The translations under genes and the position numbers were made by a program. Below, in pieces: positions 1 through 8,809 of a stretch of 40,306 nt of DNA. How positions within the stretch are numbered: position 1 is the first letter of the stretch; each line of letters begins with the position of its first letter. The stretch spans positions 1 to 40,306 of the forward strand of contig JADCEN010000080.1 in assembly GCA_020250175.1 (NCBI GenBank), given 5' to 3'. Below the pieces are notes generated by a model. That model ran no database searches. It was not told the origin of the DNA and worked only from the letters and a program-made list of their open reading frames with translations. This stretch comes from Rhodobacter sp. (GTDB taxonomy: Bacteria; Pseudomonadota; Alphaproteobacteria; Rhodobacterales; Rhodobacteraceae).

Positions 1-1
1 C

Positions 2-391
2 GGCAAGGCGGCAAAGAAAGTGTGCCTCAAACAGGCGCGCCCGGCCGGGTCAGAGACGTTGAAGCTGATCACCGATCCGGCCTGTGGCGTGCGGCTGACT
101 GCGGCGGACATCATGATCACCGCCCGTGAAATCGACCGGTTCGAGGAGGCGCACGGCATCGGCCGAACCCGCAGCGCCGGGCCGGGGGCACCGGGCAGAT
201 ACAACTGGGAGGGGTTCCACCTGGCCTTGTTCAAGCGCGTCTACACGGGCGGATTTCCGTTGCAGCAGCGTGACCTGGTCGCCGAGATGCAGGACTGGTT
301 CATCGCCAATTCGGTCGATGGCGAGGCCCCGGACGAGAGCACGATCCGCCGCCGGATCAGGGCGATCTGGCAGGAACTGAACCCCGGCTGA
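2..391 (+). CDS. Hypothetical protein, 5' end cut by window edge
   Basis: The frame is open from the first bases of the window, so the true start may lie outside. GTG at 20 and ATG at 113 are internal start candidates, neither with a convincing ribosome binding site. The readable 130 or so residues are charged and probably helical. The last third (PDESTIRRRIRAIWQEL) looks like the recognition part of a small helix-turn-helix protein. I recall similar uncharacterised proteins in Rhodobacteraceae mobile DNA, but assign no function. It ends 145 bp before the integrase start and reads the same way, so it may belong to the same or a neighbouring element. Confidence 0.6.
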   Translation, partial: GKAAKKVCLKQARPAGSETLKLITDPACGVRLTAADIMITAREIDRFEEAHGIGRTRSAGPGAPGRYNWEGFHLALFKRVYTGGFPLQQRDLVAEMQDWFIANSVDGEAPDESTIRRRIRAIWQELNPG

Positions 392-412
392 TGCGATTCG
401 CGCCACTCCCAA

Positions 413-472
413 AAGGCACCGGCAGAATTGCCGGTTTGTTTCTGCCGGTTTTCGCCTCTCTGCCGGTGCCTT
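413..472. repeat. 14-bp inverted repeat with TGCCGGT repeats upstream of integrase
   Basis: AAGGCACCGGCAGA (413-426) is perfectly inverted as TCTGCCGGTGCCTT (459-472). Between and within the arms TGCCGGT recurs three times in one orientation (within 429-437, 441-449 and 460-468). The position, directly upstream of the integrase start, suits an operator or arm-type recombinase sites. Which of these it is cannot be told from the sequence. Confidence 0.5.
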
Positions 473-536
473 GCAAAGAGCATGTTGCTCCGCGCCGATT
501 CTCGATCCTCAGTCGGCTCTGACACGGAGGGCCCGC

Positions 537-1766
537 ATGGGAACGCATTTGACGGAACGGGTTGTAAAGGCTGCCGAAATCGGCACGCGCAAGTATGTGG
601 TGTTCGATCAGGACTGCGCGGGCTTCGGCCTTTGCGTCTACGAATCCGGGCGCAAGGGGTTCGTGCTGATCTACCGGTCGTCGGGTCGGCAGCGCCGCCT
701 GACCATCGGCACATGGCCCGCCTGGTCCGTGGTCACCGCCCGCGAAGAAGCCAAGCGGCTGAAGCGCGAGATCGACAAAGGGGAGGACCCGCTCGACACC
801 CGGCAATCCACCCGGACAGCGCCGCTGATGAAGGACCTGATCGACCGGTTCATCGAGGAACATCTGCCGAAGCTGGAGCTGACCAACGCCAGCGACCAGA
901 AGAGCATGATGACCAAGCTGGTCCTTGCGGACTGGCGCAACCGCCTCGTGACCGACATCACGCCGACCGATGTCGACCGGTTGCTGACGAAGATCGCCGA
1001 GGGCAGGGCGCGTCCGGCCAAGCCGAAGACCAAGACCAAGCGCCGCGCCCCCCTCGTCCCCGCCAGGCCGACGCCGATCCGGGCGAACCGCGTGGGCGAG
1101 GTCCTGCGCAAGATGTTCACCCTCTCCATCCAGTGGCGGATGCGGACCGACAATCCGGCGACGGGCTTCCGCAAGCGCCCGGAGACCGCCCGCGAGCGGT
1201 TCCTCTCCTTCGACGAGATCGGGCGGCTGGCAGAGGCACTGGCCAATGACGAGGATCAACGCGCCGCCGGGATCATCCGCCTCTGCATGCTGACCGGGGC
1301 AAGGCTCGGCGAGGCCCGGACCGCAACTTTCGATCAGTTCAACCTCGACCTCGCGATCTGGACCAAGCAGGCCGCCTACACCAAGCAACGCCGCACCCAC
1401 CGCGTGCCGATCTCGCATGAGGCGGTCGCGCTGATCCGGCTGCGCCGCGATGCCGTCCCGAAGGGCTGCCCCTTCCTCTTCCCCGGCGATGTCGAAGGCC
1501 AGCCCGTGATCGAACTCAAGCGCTTCTGGGCCCGGATGCGGGAAACCGCGGAAATCCCCGACGTCCGCATCCACGACCTGCGCCACACCTTCGCCTCACT
1601 GCTGGTCTCGGGCGGTGCTTCGCTCGAGATGATCGGCAAGCTGCTCGGCCACACACAGGCCGGCACCACCCAGCGCTACGCCCACTTGATCGAGTCCCCG
1701 CTCCGGGCAGGGGTGAACGCGGTCGGGGAGATGCTGAAGCCGCGGTTGAGGGTGGTGGGCGAGTAG
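537..1766 (+). CDS. P4-type tyrosine recombinase (integrase)
   Basis: This 409-residue enzyme carries out site-specific integration and excision of the element. The N-terminal 90 residues (MGTHLTERVVKAAE onward) match the DUF4102-type arm-binding domain of tRNA-targeting integrases. A SAM-like core-binding region follows, then the catalytic domain with Arg256 (LTGARLGE), His346-x-x-Arg349-His350 (HDLRH), a LLGH box and Tyr381 as nucleophile. All key residues are present, so it is probably active. ATG 537 was chosen over the upstream ATG at 471 because GGAGG at 526-530 sits six bases before it and the family normally starts at this point. The tRNA-fMet fragment near 10,447 is the likely matching attachment site. 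Confidence 0.93.
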   Translation: MGTHLTERVVKAAEIGTRKYVVFDQDCAGFGLCVYESGRKGFVLIYRSSGRQRRLTIGTWPAWSVVTAREEAKRLKREIDKGEDPLDTRQSTRTAPLMKDLIDRFIEEHLPKLELTNASDQKSMMTKLVLADWRNRLVTDITPTDVDRLLTKIAEGRARPAKPKTKTKRRAPLVPARPTPIRANRVGEVLRKMFTLSIQWRMRTDNPATGFRKRPETARERFLSFDEIGRLAEALANDEDQRAAGIIRLCMLTGARLGEARTATFDQFNLDLAIWTKQAAYTKQRRTHRVPISHEAVALIRLRRDAVPKGCPFLFPGDVEGQPVIELKRFWARMRETAEIPDVRIHDLRHTFASLLVSGGASLEMIGKLLGHTQAGTTQRYAHLIESPLRAGVNAVGEMLKPRLRVVGE

Positions 1767-1941
1767 GCCTAGTCGTCTCCGGTCAGCTTCGGCGTTGAGA
1801 GTTATATGCACCTGCTCAATCGGCGGTTGGGTTTCGAACGTCTTTGCTCTACGGTGCCTCAACAAACGTATAGATATGGGGCACTTGGGGCTTGTTGCTG
1901 GCGTAGTGCGGGCGGCTGGCAGGGTGTCGAGGGTGTTGGGA

Positions 1942-4900
1942 ATGCCAAAAAGAGAGAGCCAACGTGCTGGGAGCGAACTGTTCATCGTCGACAACAGTGC
2001 CGATGACTGGAAGGCCCTCCGGTACCTCCATGATTGGTGTCAGCTTTCCACATCCTTCGACATCGCAACTGGCTACTTTGAGATCGGTGCGCTGCTGGCG
2101 CTGGGTGACGAGTGGCAGAAAGTGGATCACATCCGCATCCTCATGGGTGATGAGGTTTCAAAGAGAACAAAGCGCGCCTTCGATTCTGGGTTGCTTGAAA
2201 TTGCTACAAAGCTCGATCAGAGCATCGAGAGCGAAAAGGAAAAGAACCACTTTCTGCTGGGCGTAGCCGCGATTGTCGATGCGATTCGAAAAAAGAAGAT
2301 CGAGTGCCGCGTCTACAGAAAAGACAAGTTTCATGCGAAAGCCTACATAACGCACGCACGTCTGGACGTGATAGGATCGTCTGCGCTTGTTGGATCGTCG
2401 AACTTCACGCTTCCGGGGATCACTCAAAACATCGAACTGAACGTGCAGATTACTGGTGCGCCAGTGGCTGTGCTTCAGGAGTGGTATGACGAACGCTGGG
2501 AAGAAGCTGAGGATGTCACGGCAGAAATTCTGCGGACTATTGAGCGCCATACGCGAGATTTCACGCCACTTGAGGTATATGGGCGGTCTTTGCAGTTGTA
2601 CTTTTCCGGACACGAAGAGTCGGCGACTGAATGGGAAGAACATACCTCCCGAATTTACCCAGTTCTTGCGAAGTATCAACGCGACGGCTATGGGGGCCTT
2701 CTGAAAAGAGCCGCGAAATATGGCGGGGCATTTCTCTGTGATGGCGTTGGCCTGGGGAAAACTTTCATTGGTCTTATGCTGATCGAACGACTTGTGCAGC
2801 ACGAGAACAAGAATGTCGCCCTTTTCGTTCCAAAGTCGGCAAAGTCGCCAGTTTGGGAGAGGGAACTCCTAAATCGTTTGCCAGACCTTTTCAAGGGGTT
2901 CAGTAGACTCAAAATCTTCAGCCACACCGATCTAATGCGCGAAAGCATGCAAGAGGAGCTTGATCAGGTAGCCTCCCAGGCTGATGTCATCATCATCGAT
3001 GAAGCGCATCACTTTAGGAATACTGGCACCAAGGGCGACGAAGGTCCCAAGCGAAAATCGCGATACTGGCGCCTCTTCGACATTGCGGACAAGAAAGAGC
3101 TTTATCTGCTGACGGCTACGCCAATCAACAACAGCTTGCTGGATTTTCAGCACATGACTGAGCTCTTTTCGAGGTTGCGACCTGATCATTTTGCGGATGC
3201 CCCGCTTGGGATACACTCGCTTTCCGGACACATTCGCCAACTTGAGAAATCGATTGAACGTCAGCTGCGGGCAGAGGGCAGCGAGGAGGTTGCGGAGATC
3301 AACTCGTCCGAAATCGGCGATCTGTTCTCTACAGATTCCCTCTTCGATGCGCTGGTCGTTCAAAGAAGTCGGAGTTACGTAAAAGCAAGCATGCAGAGAG
3401 AAGCTGGTTCAGGGATCGTATTCCCAGAGCCGCGCAAGCCAAAGGTTGCAGATTATTCAGTGAAGCAAACATACGGAAAGTTGCTAGATATGGTGGCTGA
3501 TGCGTTCCACAAACGCGTTCCGTTATTCACTTTGGGAATCTACAACCCGTATGCGTACTATATCGGAGGTGACGCAGAGATCGTTCCCGCGCTTGAGAAA
3601 GGCAGGCGGAAGCAGGTCGTTGCGCTTATCAGAACAAACTTTCTGAAAAGATTTGAAAGCTCGGCGGAGGCGTTTCGATTGTCGTGTTGGCGACTGCTGC
3701 AGAAGCTGCTCGCTTGGCTCGATGTGAATGCCGAGTCAGAACATGAGCGCGATGCGGTTGAACGTTGGAAGAGGCGCAATGCGAAGCTGATTGGCTACAA
3801 GCCGCAACTTGATTTGCTTGATGACGCCGAAGACGAAGAAGACCTTTATCCCGAGGAGCTGCGTGACGCTTTCGACAAGCTTTCCAGGCACGAGTTCGAT
3901 GTCGAGAAGATTGTCCACGATTCCATCCAGGACCTGGATCAGCTGGCAGATTTTCTGAACGAGCTCGAAAAGTTTAAACCCTCGCAGGACAAGAAACTTA
4001 CCGAACTCAAGAAGCTGCTCAAGAACGATCCGGTCCTGCGGGATCACAAAGTGATCATCTTCTCCGAGTTCGCGGAGACCGCGCGCTATCTGGCTGAACA
4101 GCTTCGCGAAGCCGGAATTGACGGTGTAGAGCAGATCGACAGCGGCACCAAGGGGGACCGATCGCGCGTCATTCAAAGATTCGCGCCGTACTACAACGAG
4201 TCGAGTTCCGGCGAGCTTGCGAAGAAAGGCTTCCAGGAGATCAGGGTGCTCATCTCGACGGATGTTCTCTCTGAGGGCCTGAACCTGCAGGACGCGACGC
4301 GCCTTATTAACTACGACCTTCACTGGAACCCGGTCAGGCTGATGCAGCGTATTGGTCGCGTAGATCGTCGGATGAACCCGGCCATCGAGGCTAGGATCGT
4401 CGCTGACCATCCTGATCAGAAAGACCTGAGAGGGACGGTTGGCTACTGGAACTTCCTGCCACCCGATGAACTCGATGTCCTTCTCCGTCTTTACAACAGG
4501 GTGTCGCACAAGACGCTTCGCATCTCGAAAACCCTCGGCATCGAAGGCAAGAAGCTGCTTCGGGAGGATGACGACTACGAGGATCTGCGGAACTTCAATG
4601 AGCAGTATGAGGGCACGGCCAGCCCAGACGAGCAGATGCATCTGGAATGGCAGGACCTGATCACGGAACAGCCGGACCTGGTCGCAACCTTGTCGGGTCT
4701 GCCGGATGCGATCTTCTCTGGCAAGCGACACATCAAGAAGGGCGTTCGGGGTGTCTTCTTCTGCTATGCACGCCCGGCGTTTGATCGGGATCGGACAGAA
4801 CGCGAAGGTCAGGATGTCTGGTCAACCGAAGCAGGCGATGTGAAGTGGTATCTTATGGACTTCGAGTCGGAGGCCGTCATTGAAGAGGCCGCCAGGATCG

Positions 4901-5073
4901 CCGAGGTCATCCGCAGCACACCGGAAACCCCACGAGTGGTTGCTCTGGATCGTGATCGGCTGTCCGAGGTCCGCAAGGCCGTGGAAAAGCACGTTGCCAG
5001 GACATACCTGCGGAAAGTGCAGGCTCCGGTTGGCGTCAAGCCGGTCTTGAAGGCGTGGATGGAACTGAACTGA
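1942..5073 (+). CDS. PLD-nuclease / SNF2-type helicase fusion
   Basis: A protein of about 1043 residues. The N-terminal part holds a phospholipase-D-like HKD module: FHAK at 130-133 and GSSN at 151-154. This is followed by a superfamily 2 helicase with Walker A GVGLGKTF (K273), DEAH at 353-356, a long helical insert, and motif VI QRIGRVDRR near 802-810. PLD-helicase fusions of this type occur in prokaryotic defence loci, where the PLD part may act as nuclease and the SNF2 motor as translocase. The frame is open from TTG 1795, but ATG 1942 has a GAGGG eight bases upstream and begins just before the conserved region; ATG 1876 is the alternative. The first half is visibly AT-richer (about 43% GC by count in one 60-base line) than the 3' end. 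The methyltransferase gene follows after 13 bp. Confidence 0.85.
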   Translation: MPKRESQRAGSELFIVDNSADDWKALRYLHDWCQLSTSFDIATGYFEIGALLALGDEWQKVDHIRILMGDEVSKRTKRAFDSGLLEIATKLDQSIESEKEKNHFLLGVAAIVDAIRKKKIECRVYRKDKFHAKAYITHARLDVIGSSALVGSSNFTLPGITQNIELNVQITGAPVAVLQEWYDERWEEAEDVTAEILRTIERHTRDFTPLEVYGRSLQLYFSGHEESATEWEEHTSRIYPVLAKYQRDGYGGLLKRAAKYGGAFLCDGVGLGKTFIGLMLIERLVQHENKNVALFVPKSAKSPVWERELLNRLPDLFKGFSRLKIFSHTDLMRESMQEELDQVASQADVIIIDEAHHFRNTGTKGDEGPKRKSRYWRLFDIADKKELYLLTATPINNSLLDFQHMTELFSRLRPDHFADAPLGIHSLSGHIRQLEKSIERQLRAEGSEEVAEINSSEIGDLFSTDSLFDALVVQRSRSYVKASMQREAGSGIVFPEPRKPKVADYSVKQTYGKLLDMVADAFHKRVPLFTLGIYNPYAYYIGGDAEIVPALEKGRRKQVVALIRTNFLKRFESSAEAFRLSCWRLLQKLLAWLDVNAESEHERDAVERWKRRNAKLIGYKPQLDLLDDAEDEEDLYPEELRDAFDKLSRHEFDVEKIVHDSIQDLDQLADFLNELEKFKPSQDKKLTELKKLLKNDPVLRDHKVIIFSEFAETARYLAEQLREAGIDGVEQIDSGTKGDRSRVIQRFAPYYNESSSGELAKKGFQEIRVLISTDVLSEGLNLQDATRLINYDLHWNPVRLMQRIGRVDRRMNPAIEARIVADHPDQKDLRGTVGYWNFLPPDELDVLLRLYNRVSHKTLRISKTLGIEGKKLLREDDDYEDLRNFNEQYEGTASPDEQMHLEWQDLITEQPDLVATLSGLPDAIFSGKRHIKKGVRGVFFCYARPAFDRDRTEREGQDVWSTEAGDVKWYLMDFESEAVIEEAARIAEVIRSTPETPRVVALDRDRLSEVRKAVEKHVARTYLRKVQAPVGVKPVLKAWMELN

Positions 5074-5086
5074 GGGTAGTGATCTG

Positions 5087-8000
5087 ATGGGTAACCTTAC
5101 CGCTGCCGACCTCGACCGTGTGTCGAACTTCCCTCAACTCGTCAGCCTTCTGCGCGACAAGTTGGAATGGCCAATCGGTGATGACTACGGCTTCGATGAC
5201 GTCGTCTTCGAGTACGAGGCAAGTGATCTCGGCCTGAAGAAGGAGGAGGTCGCAAAGATCAGAGAAATCCACCAGCTTCGGCCTCTCACCACCCATCAAC
5301 CATGGGGCGTCTTTTTCATTTCGATGGAAGACAAGGCGCTGCCTGTCACGGTCCTGCGTCGAATCTTGAAGGCGCTGATCGTGAAAAAGCGGGGTGGGAC
5401 AGGCGACCGGCGCGCCTGGGACAAGAGCGACCTGATCTTCGCTGCCAGCTTCGGCAAGTCGGGCGCACGGGAACTGGCCTTCATCCACTTCTCGGACGGC
5501 AAAGCTACGGGCGATCTGCCGGTGATGAAGGTACTGGGCTGGAACGCCCGCGACACCGTGCTGAAGCACGAATACGTCGCCGCGACCCTGCGCGACAAAC
5601 TCTCGTGGCCAGACGATCCTGACAATCCCGTGGCGTGGCGCGCGACTTGGGCATCGGCCTTTGAACTGCGGCTGAATGAGACGATCCGCACCTCCAAAGA
5701 CCTTGCCATTCGCCTGGCCGAACTGGCATCGGACATACGGGCGCGGGTCAATCAGCTGCTGAAGGCCGAAGATCAGACCGGCCCCATGACCACCATGCTC
5801 GCAGCCTTCCGCAAGAATCTGATCCATGATCTGGACGCGGATGGCTTTGCCGACATGTTCGCCCAGACCATCGCCTACGGCATGCTGGCCGCACGGATTT
5901 CGCGGCCCGCGGGCATCATCGCCGACAACCTGGCCGACATGGTGCCCAAGACCAACCCCTTCCTGAAGGAGCTTTTCGGCAACTTCCTCAAGATCGGCGG
6001 GCGCGACAAGCGGACAGGCCTCGACTTCGACGAACTCGGCGTGCGTGACGTGGTCGACATGCTGAACGAGGCTAAGATGGACGCGGTCCTGCGCGACTTC
6101 GGCGACCGCAACCCCAAGGAAGACCCGGTCATCCACTTCTACGAACTGTTCCTGAAGGAATACGATCCGAAGAGGCGGATGCAGCGCGGCGTTTTCTATA
6201 CTCCGCGCCCTGTTGTGAACTTCATCGTGCGCGGCGTCGACGAAATCCTGCGGACGGAGTTCGGGCTGCCCCTTGGGCTGGCCGATACCAGCACCTGGGC
6301 TGAGGTTGCGTCGCGGAATGACCGCATCACCATCCCCGCGCATGTGAAGCCCGATGCGCCCTTCGTCCAGATCCTCGATCCGGCCACCGGCACCGGCACC
6401 TTTCTGGTCGAGGTGATCGACCTGATCCACAAGCGGATGGTTGACCACTGGAAAGGGCAGGGCAAGTCGGCGGCCGAGATCAGGGCCGCCTGGAACGTCT
6501 ATGTGCCTGCGCATCTGCTGCCGCGACTGACGGCCTTCGAGCTGATGATGGCTCCCTATACCATCGCGCATATGAAGGTGGGGCTGAAGCTGTCGGAAAC
6601 CGGCTATACCTTCGGCTCTGAGGAGAGGGCGCGCATCTTCCTGACCAATACGCTGGAACCGGCGCGCGATCTGGACATGGCGTTCATCTTCATGTCCGAG
6701 GCGCTGGCGCATGAATCTCTGGCAGCAAACGCAGCAAAATCAAAGACGGCATTTATCGCCATTATTGGCAATCCGCCCTATGCAACATTGTCCTCCAATG
6801 GAGGTGCTTTCATTAAAGGTCTCATGAGTGACTATAAGAAGTCTTTGGGCGGGGAAATTCAAGTTCAGGCCCTGAGTAACGATTACGCAAAATTCTTGAG
6901 AGTTTCTGAGTATTTCAGGGAGCGCTCTTCATTTGGCGTAATTGGGCTCATCACTGACAATAGTTATTTGGATGGGCTTCTCTTTAAGGATGTGCGTCGC
7001 CGACTTCTATTCGAATGTGTCATCGCGAAAGTCATTGACCTTGGGGGAAACAATAGGCGCCAAGGGGCAGCTGAAGATGATGAGGGAGTGTTTGATATCC
7101 GTCAGGGAACCTGTGTTCTATTCAGCATGAAGGCGTTTGAAAGCAGATCTCATGCGCCGAAAATATGCGAGGTTCAAGGCAATAGGGAACACAAGTATGA
7201 CGTGCTAGGCTCCCTCACGCTTAAACAGGCTGTTTTCAAAGATTATAGGGAGCCGAGCGAGAACGTCTCTGTCGAAGATGGAAGCGGTGCGTCCATCGAG
7301 TTAAGCACGCCGATTAGCGAGATTTTCGCAGCTGGCACGCGAGGTGCACGCAAGCTTGCTGTCTACGGGGCTTGTATCGCGACACGTCACGACGACTTGG
7401 CAGTGTCCTTCACCATGCAAGAGCAGGCCGCAAAGATCGCAGAATTTATGGACCCTCAAAGTACGGAGGCAGGCCTCCGAAGCAGATATGGTCTCTGTAC
7501 CACAGCACATTTCAGTTTTGCCCTTGCCCGCAAGGTAGGAGTAGATTCTGCGCTGCGCTCCATTCAGAGAGTTCTCTATCGGCCGTACGACTGGCGATAT
7601 ATGGCATATCACGACAGATTAATTGGGGAGTATCGGGATGAAATTTTTCGTAACATCGATACTGACCACTTGGCCCTTTTGACGACCCGAAGGGTTACCG
7701 GTGGCGGCTTCACTCACTCTTTGGTCGCAGATGGGCTTTGCGAGTACAAGTCCGCTACACACGATCGAAACACTCAGGTGTTTCCTCTGTTCATCAAGGG
7801 CTCAAAGGTTGGTTTGGCCAGCGATCCGACGAGGCCAAATGTCAACGATGGCTATGCCAACGACTTCGGCAAGACCCTCGGCCTGACCTACGAAGACGGC
7901 ATCCCCCGCGGCGAACAGAAAAGCTTCGGTCCCGACTTCCAGCGCCAGAAAGCCGAACAGCTTGGCCTGCTCGACACCCCCTGGGATGGCCGCGGCGATC

Positions 8001-8566
8001 TGCAAAAGACCTTCGGCCCTCGCGATCTGTTCGACTACATCTATGCCGTACTGCACAGCCCCGGCTATCGCAGCCGCTATGCCGAGTTCCTGAAGTCCGA
8101 CTTCCCGCGCGTCCCCACGCCAGCGACACGCACCACCTTTGCCGCGCTGGCAACGCTGGGCCGCCAACTCGTCGGCCTGCACCTCCTCCGCCCCGAGGAT
8201 GCGCCGATCCTGAAATCCCCCGAAATCCAGTTCCGCGGCAGCGGCGAGGCGCGGGTGGCCAAAGGCTATCCCGAATACGAGAACGGCAAGGTGATGATCA
8301 ACGCCGGCCGCTGGTTCGAAGACGTGCCCAAGGCGACATGGCAGTTCCACGTCGGCGGCTATCAGGTCTGCGAAAAGTGGCTGAAGGACCGCGCCGGGAA
8401 GGGCGGCAAGAACCCCGGCCCCGGCCGCGTGCTGACCGAGGAAGACATCCTCCACTACCGCCGCGTGGTCACCGCCCTGACCGAAACCCGCCGCCTGATG
8501 GCCGAAATCGACACCGAGATCGACAAGCATGGCGGCTGGCCGGGGGCCTTCAAGGCAGAAGGCTGA
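5087..8566 (+). CDS. Type ISP-like adenine DNA methyltransferase with specificity domain
   Basis: A 1159-residue N6-adenine methyltransferase. SAM-binding motif I is DPATGTGTF at 431-439 and the catalytic motif IV is NPPY at 562-565, in the order of the gamma class. The C-terminal third (YRPYDWRYMAYHDRLIGEY and after) matches the specificity region of type ISP restriction-modification enzymes. No helicase or nuclease motif is seen, unlike single-chain type ISP enzymes; those activities could come from the neighbouring PLD-helicase. Bases about 6720-7850 (from just before NPPY through the target-recognition part) are about 43-47% GC by count in sample lines, against about 65% after it, suggesting an exchanged recognition domain. 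The ATG lies 13 bp after the helicase stop, with GAGGG over that stop, so the two are probably co-translated. Confidence 0.88.
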   Translation: MGNLTAADLDRVSNFPQLVSLLRDKLEWPIGDDYGFDDVVFEYEASDLGLKKEEVAKIREIHQLRPLTTHQPWGVFFISMEDKALPVTVLRRILKALIVKKRGGTGDRRAWDKSDLIFAASFGKSGARELAFIHFSDGKATGDLPVMKVLGWNARDTVLKHEYVAATLRDKLSWPDDPDNPVAWRATWASAFELRLNETIRTSKDLAIRLAELASDIRARVNQLLKAEDQTGPMTTMLAAFRKNLIHDLDADGFADMFAQTIAYGMLAARISRPAGIIADNLADMVPKTNPFLKELFGNFLKIGGRDKRTGLDFDELGVRDVVDMLNEAKMDAVLRDFGDRNPKEDPVIHFYELFLKEYDPKRRMQRGVFYTPRPVVNFIVRGVDEILRTEFGLPLGLADTSTWAEVASRNDRITIPAHVKPDAPFVQILDPATGTGTFLVEVIDLIHKRMVDHWKGQGKSAAEIRAAWNVYVPAHLLPRLTAFELMMAPYTIAHMKVGLKLSETGYTFGSEERARIFLTNTLEPARDLDMAFIFMSEALAHESLAANAAKSKTAFIAIIGNPPYATLSSNGGAFIKGLMSDYKKSLGGEIQVQALSNDYAKFLRVSEYFRERSSFGVIGLITDNSYLDGLLFKDVRRRLLFECVIAKVIDLGGNNRRQGAAEDDEGVFDIRQGTCVLFSMKAFESRSHAPKICEVQGNREHKYDVLGSLTLKQAVFKDYREPSENVSVEDGSGASIELSTPISEIFAAGTRGARKLAVYGACIATRHDDLAVSFTMQEQAAKIAEFMDPQSTEAGLRSRYGLCTTAHFSFALARKVGVDSALRSIQRVLYRPYDWRYMAYHDRLIGEYRDEIFRNIDTDHLALLTTRRVTGGGFTHSLVADGLCEYKSATHDRNTQVFPLFIKGSKVGLASDPTRPNVNDGYANDFGKTLGLTYEDGIPRGEQKSFGPDFQRQKAEQLGLLDTPWDGRGDLQKTFGPRDLFDYIYAVLHSPGYRSRYAEFLKSDFPRVPTPATRTTFAALATLGRQLVGLHLLRPEDAPILKSPEIQFRGSGEARVAKGYPEYENGKVMINAGRWFEDVPKATWQFHVGGYQVCEKWLKDRAGKGGKNPGPGRVLTEEDILHYRRVVTALTETRRLMAEIDTEIDKHGGWPGAFKAEG

Positions 8567-8809
8567 GGCTCTGCCCGGGTGCAGTCGAAGGTTGGACGGG
8601 GCCGCTCTCGTTGCGCTTGACAGCTTCACGGTTGTGTGAGAGCAAGTTGGAGTTCGCTGAGATGGCGGGCGGAAACATGAACCTGGACAGGTTCTGGATG
8701 GGGTTGTCACCGGCAGGTGGCGTTTGAGAGGGATACCCACCCACTCATTCCGCGGGGCAGGCGCCCCGTGCCGTTCAGCATCTGTCCTCCTTGGATAAGG
8801 ACGACAAAA

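Noticed and set aside
5036-6712. 558-codon minus ORF opposite the methyltransferase
   Set aside because: Overlaps the sense gene with motif I and conserved N-terminal region; no ribosome binding site or recognisable domain.
8617-8650. Possible promoter (TTGACA) between methylase and AIPR-like genes
   Set aside because: No acceptable -10 element at 16-18 bp spacing.
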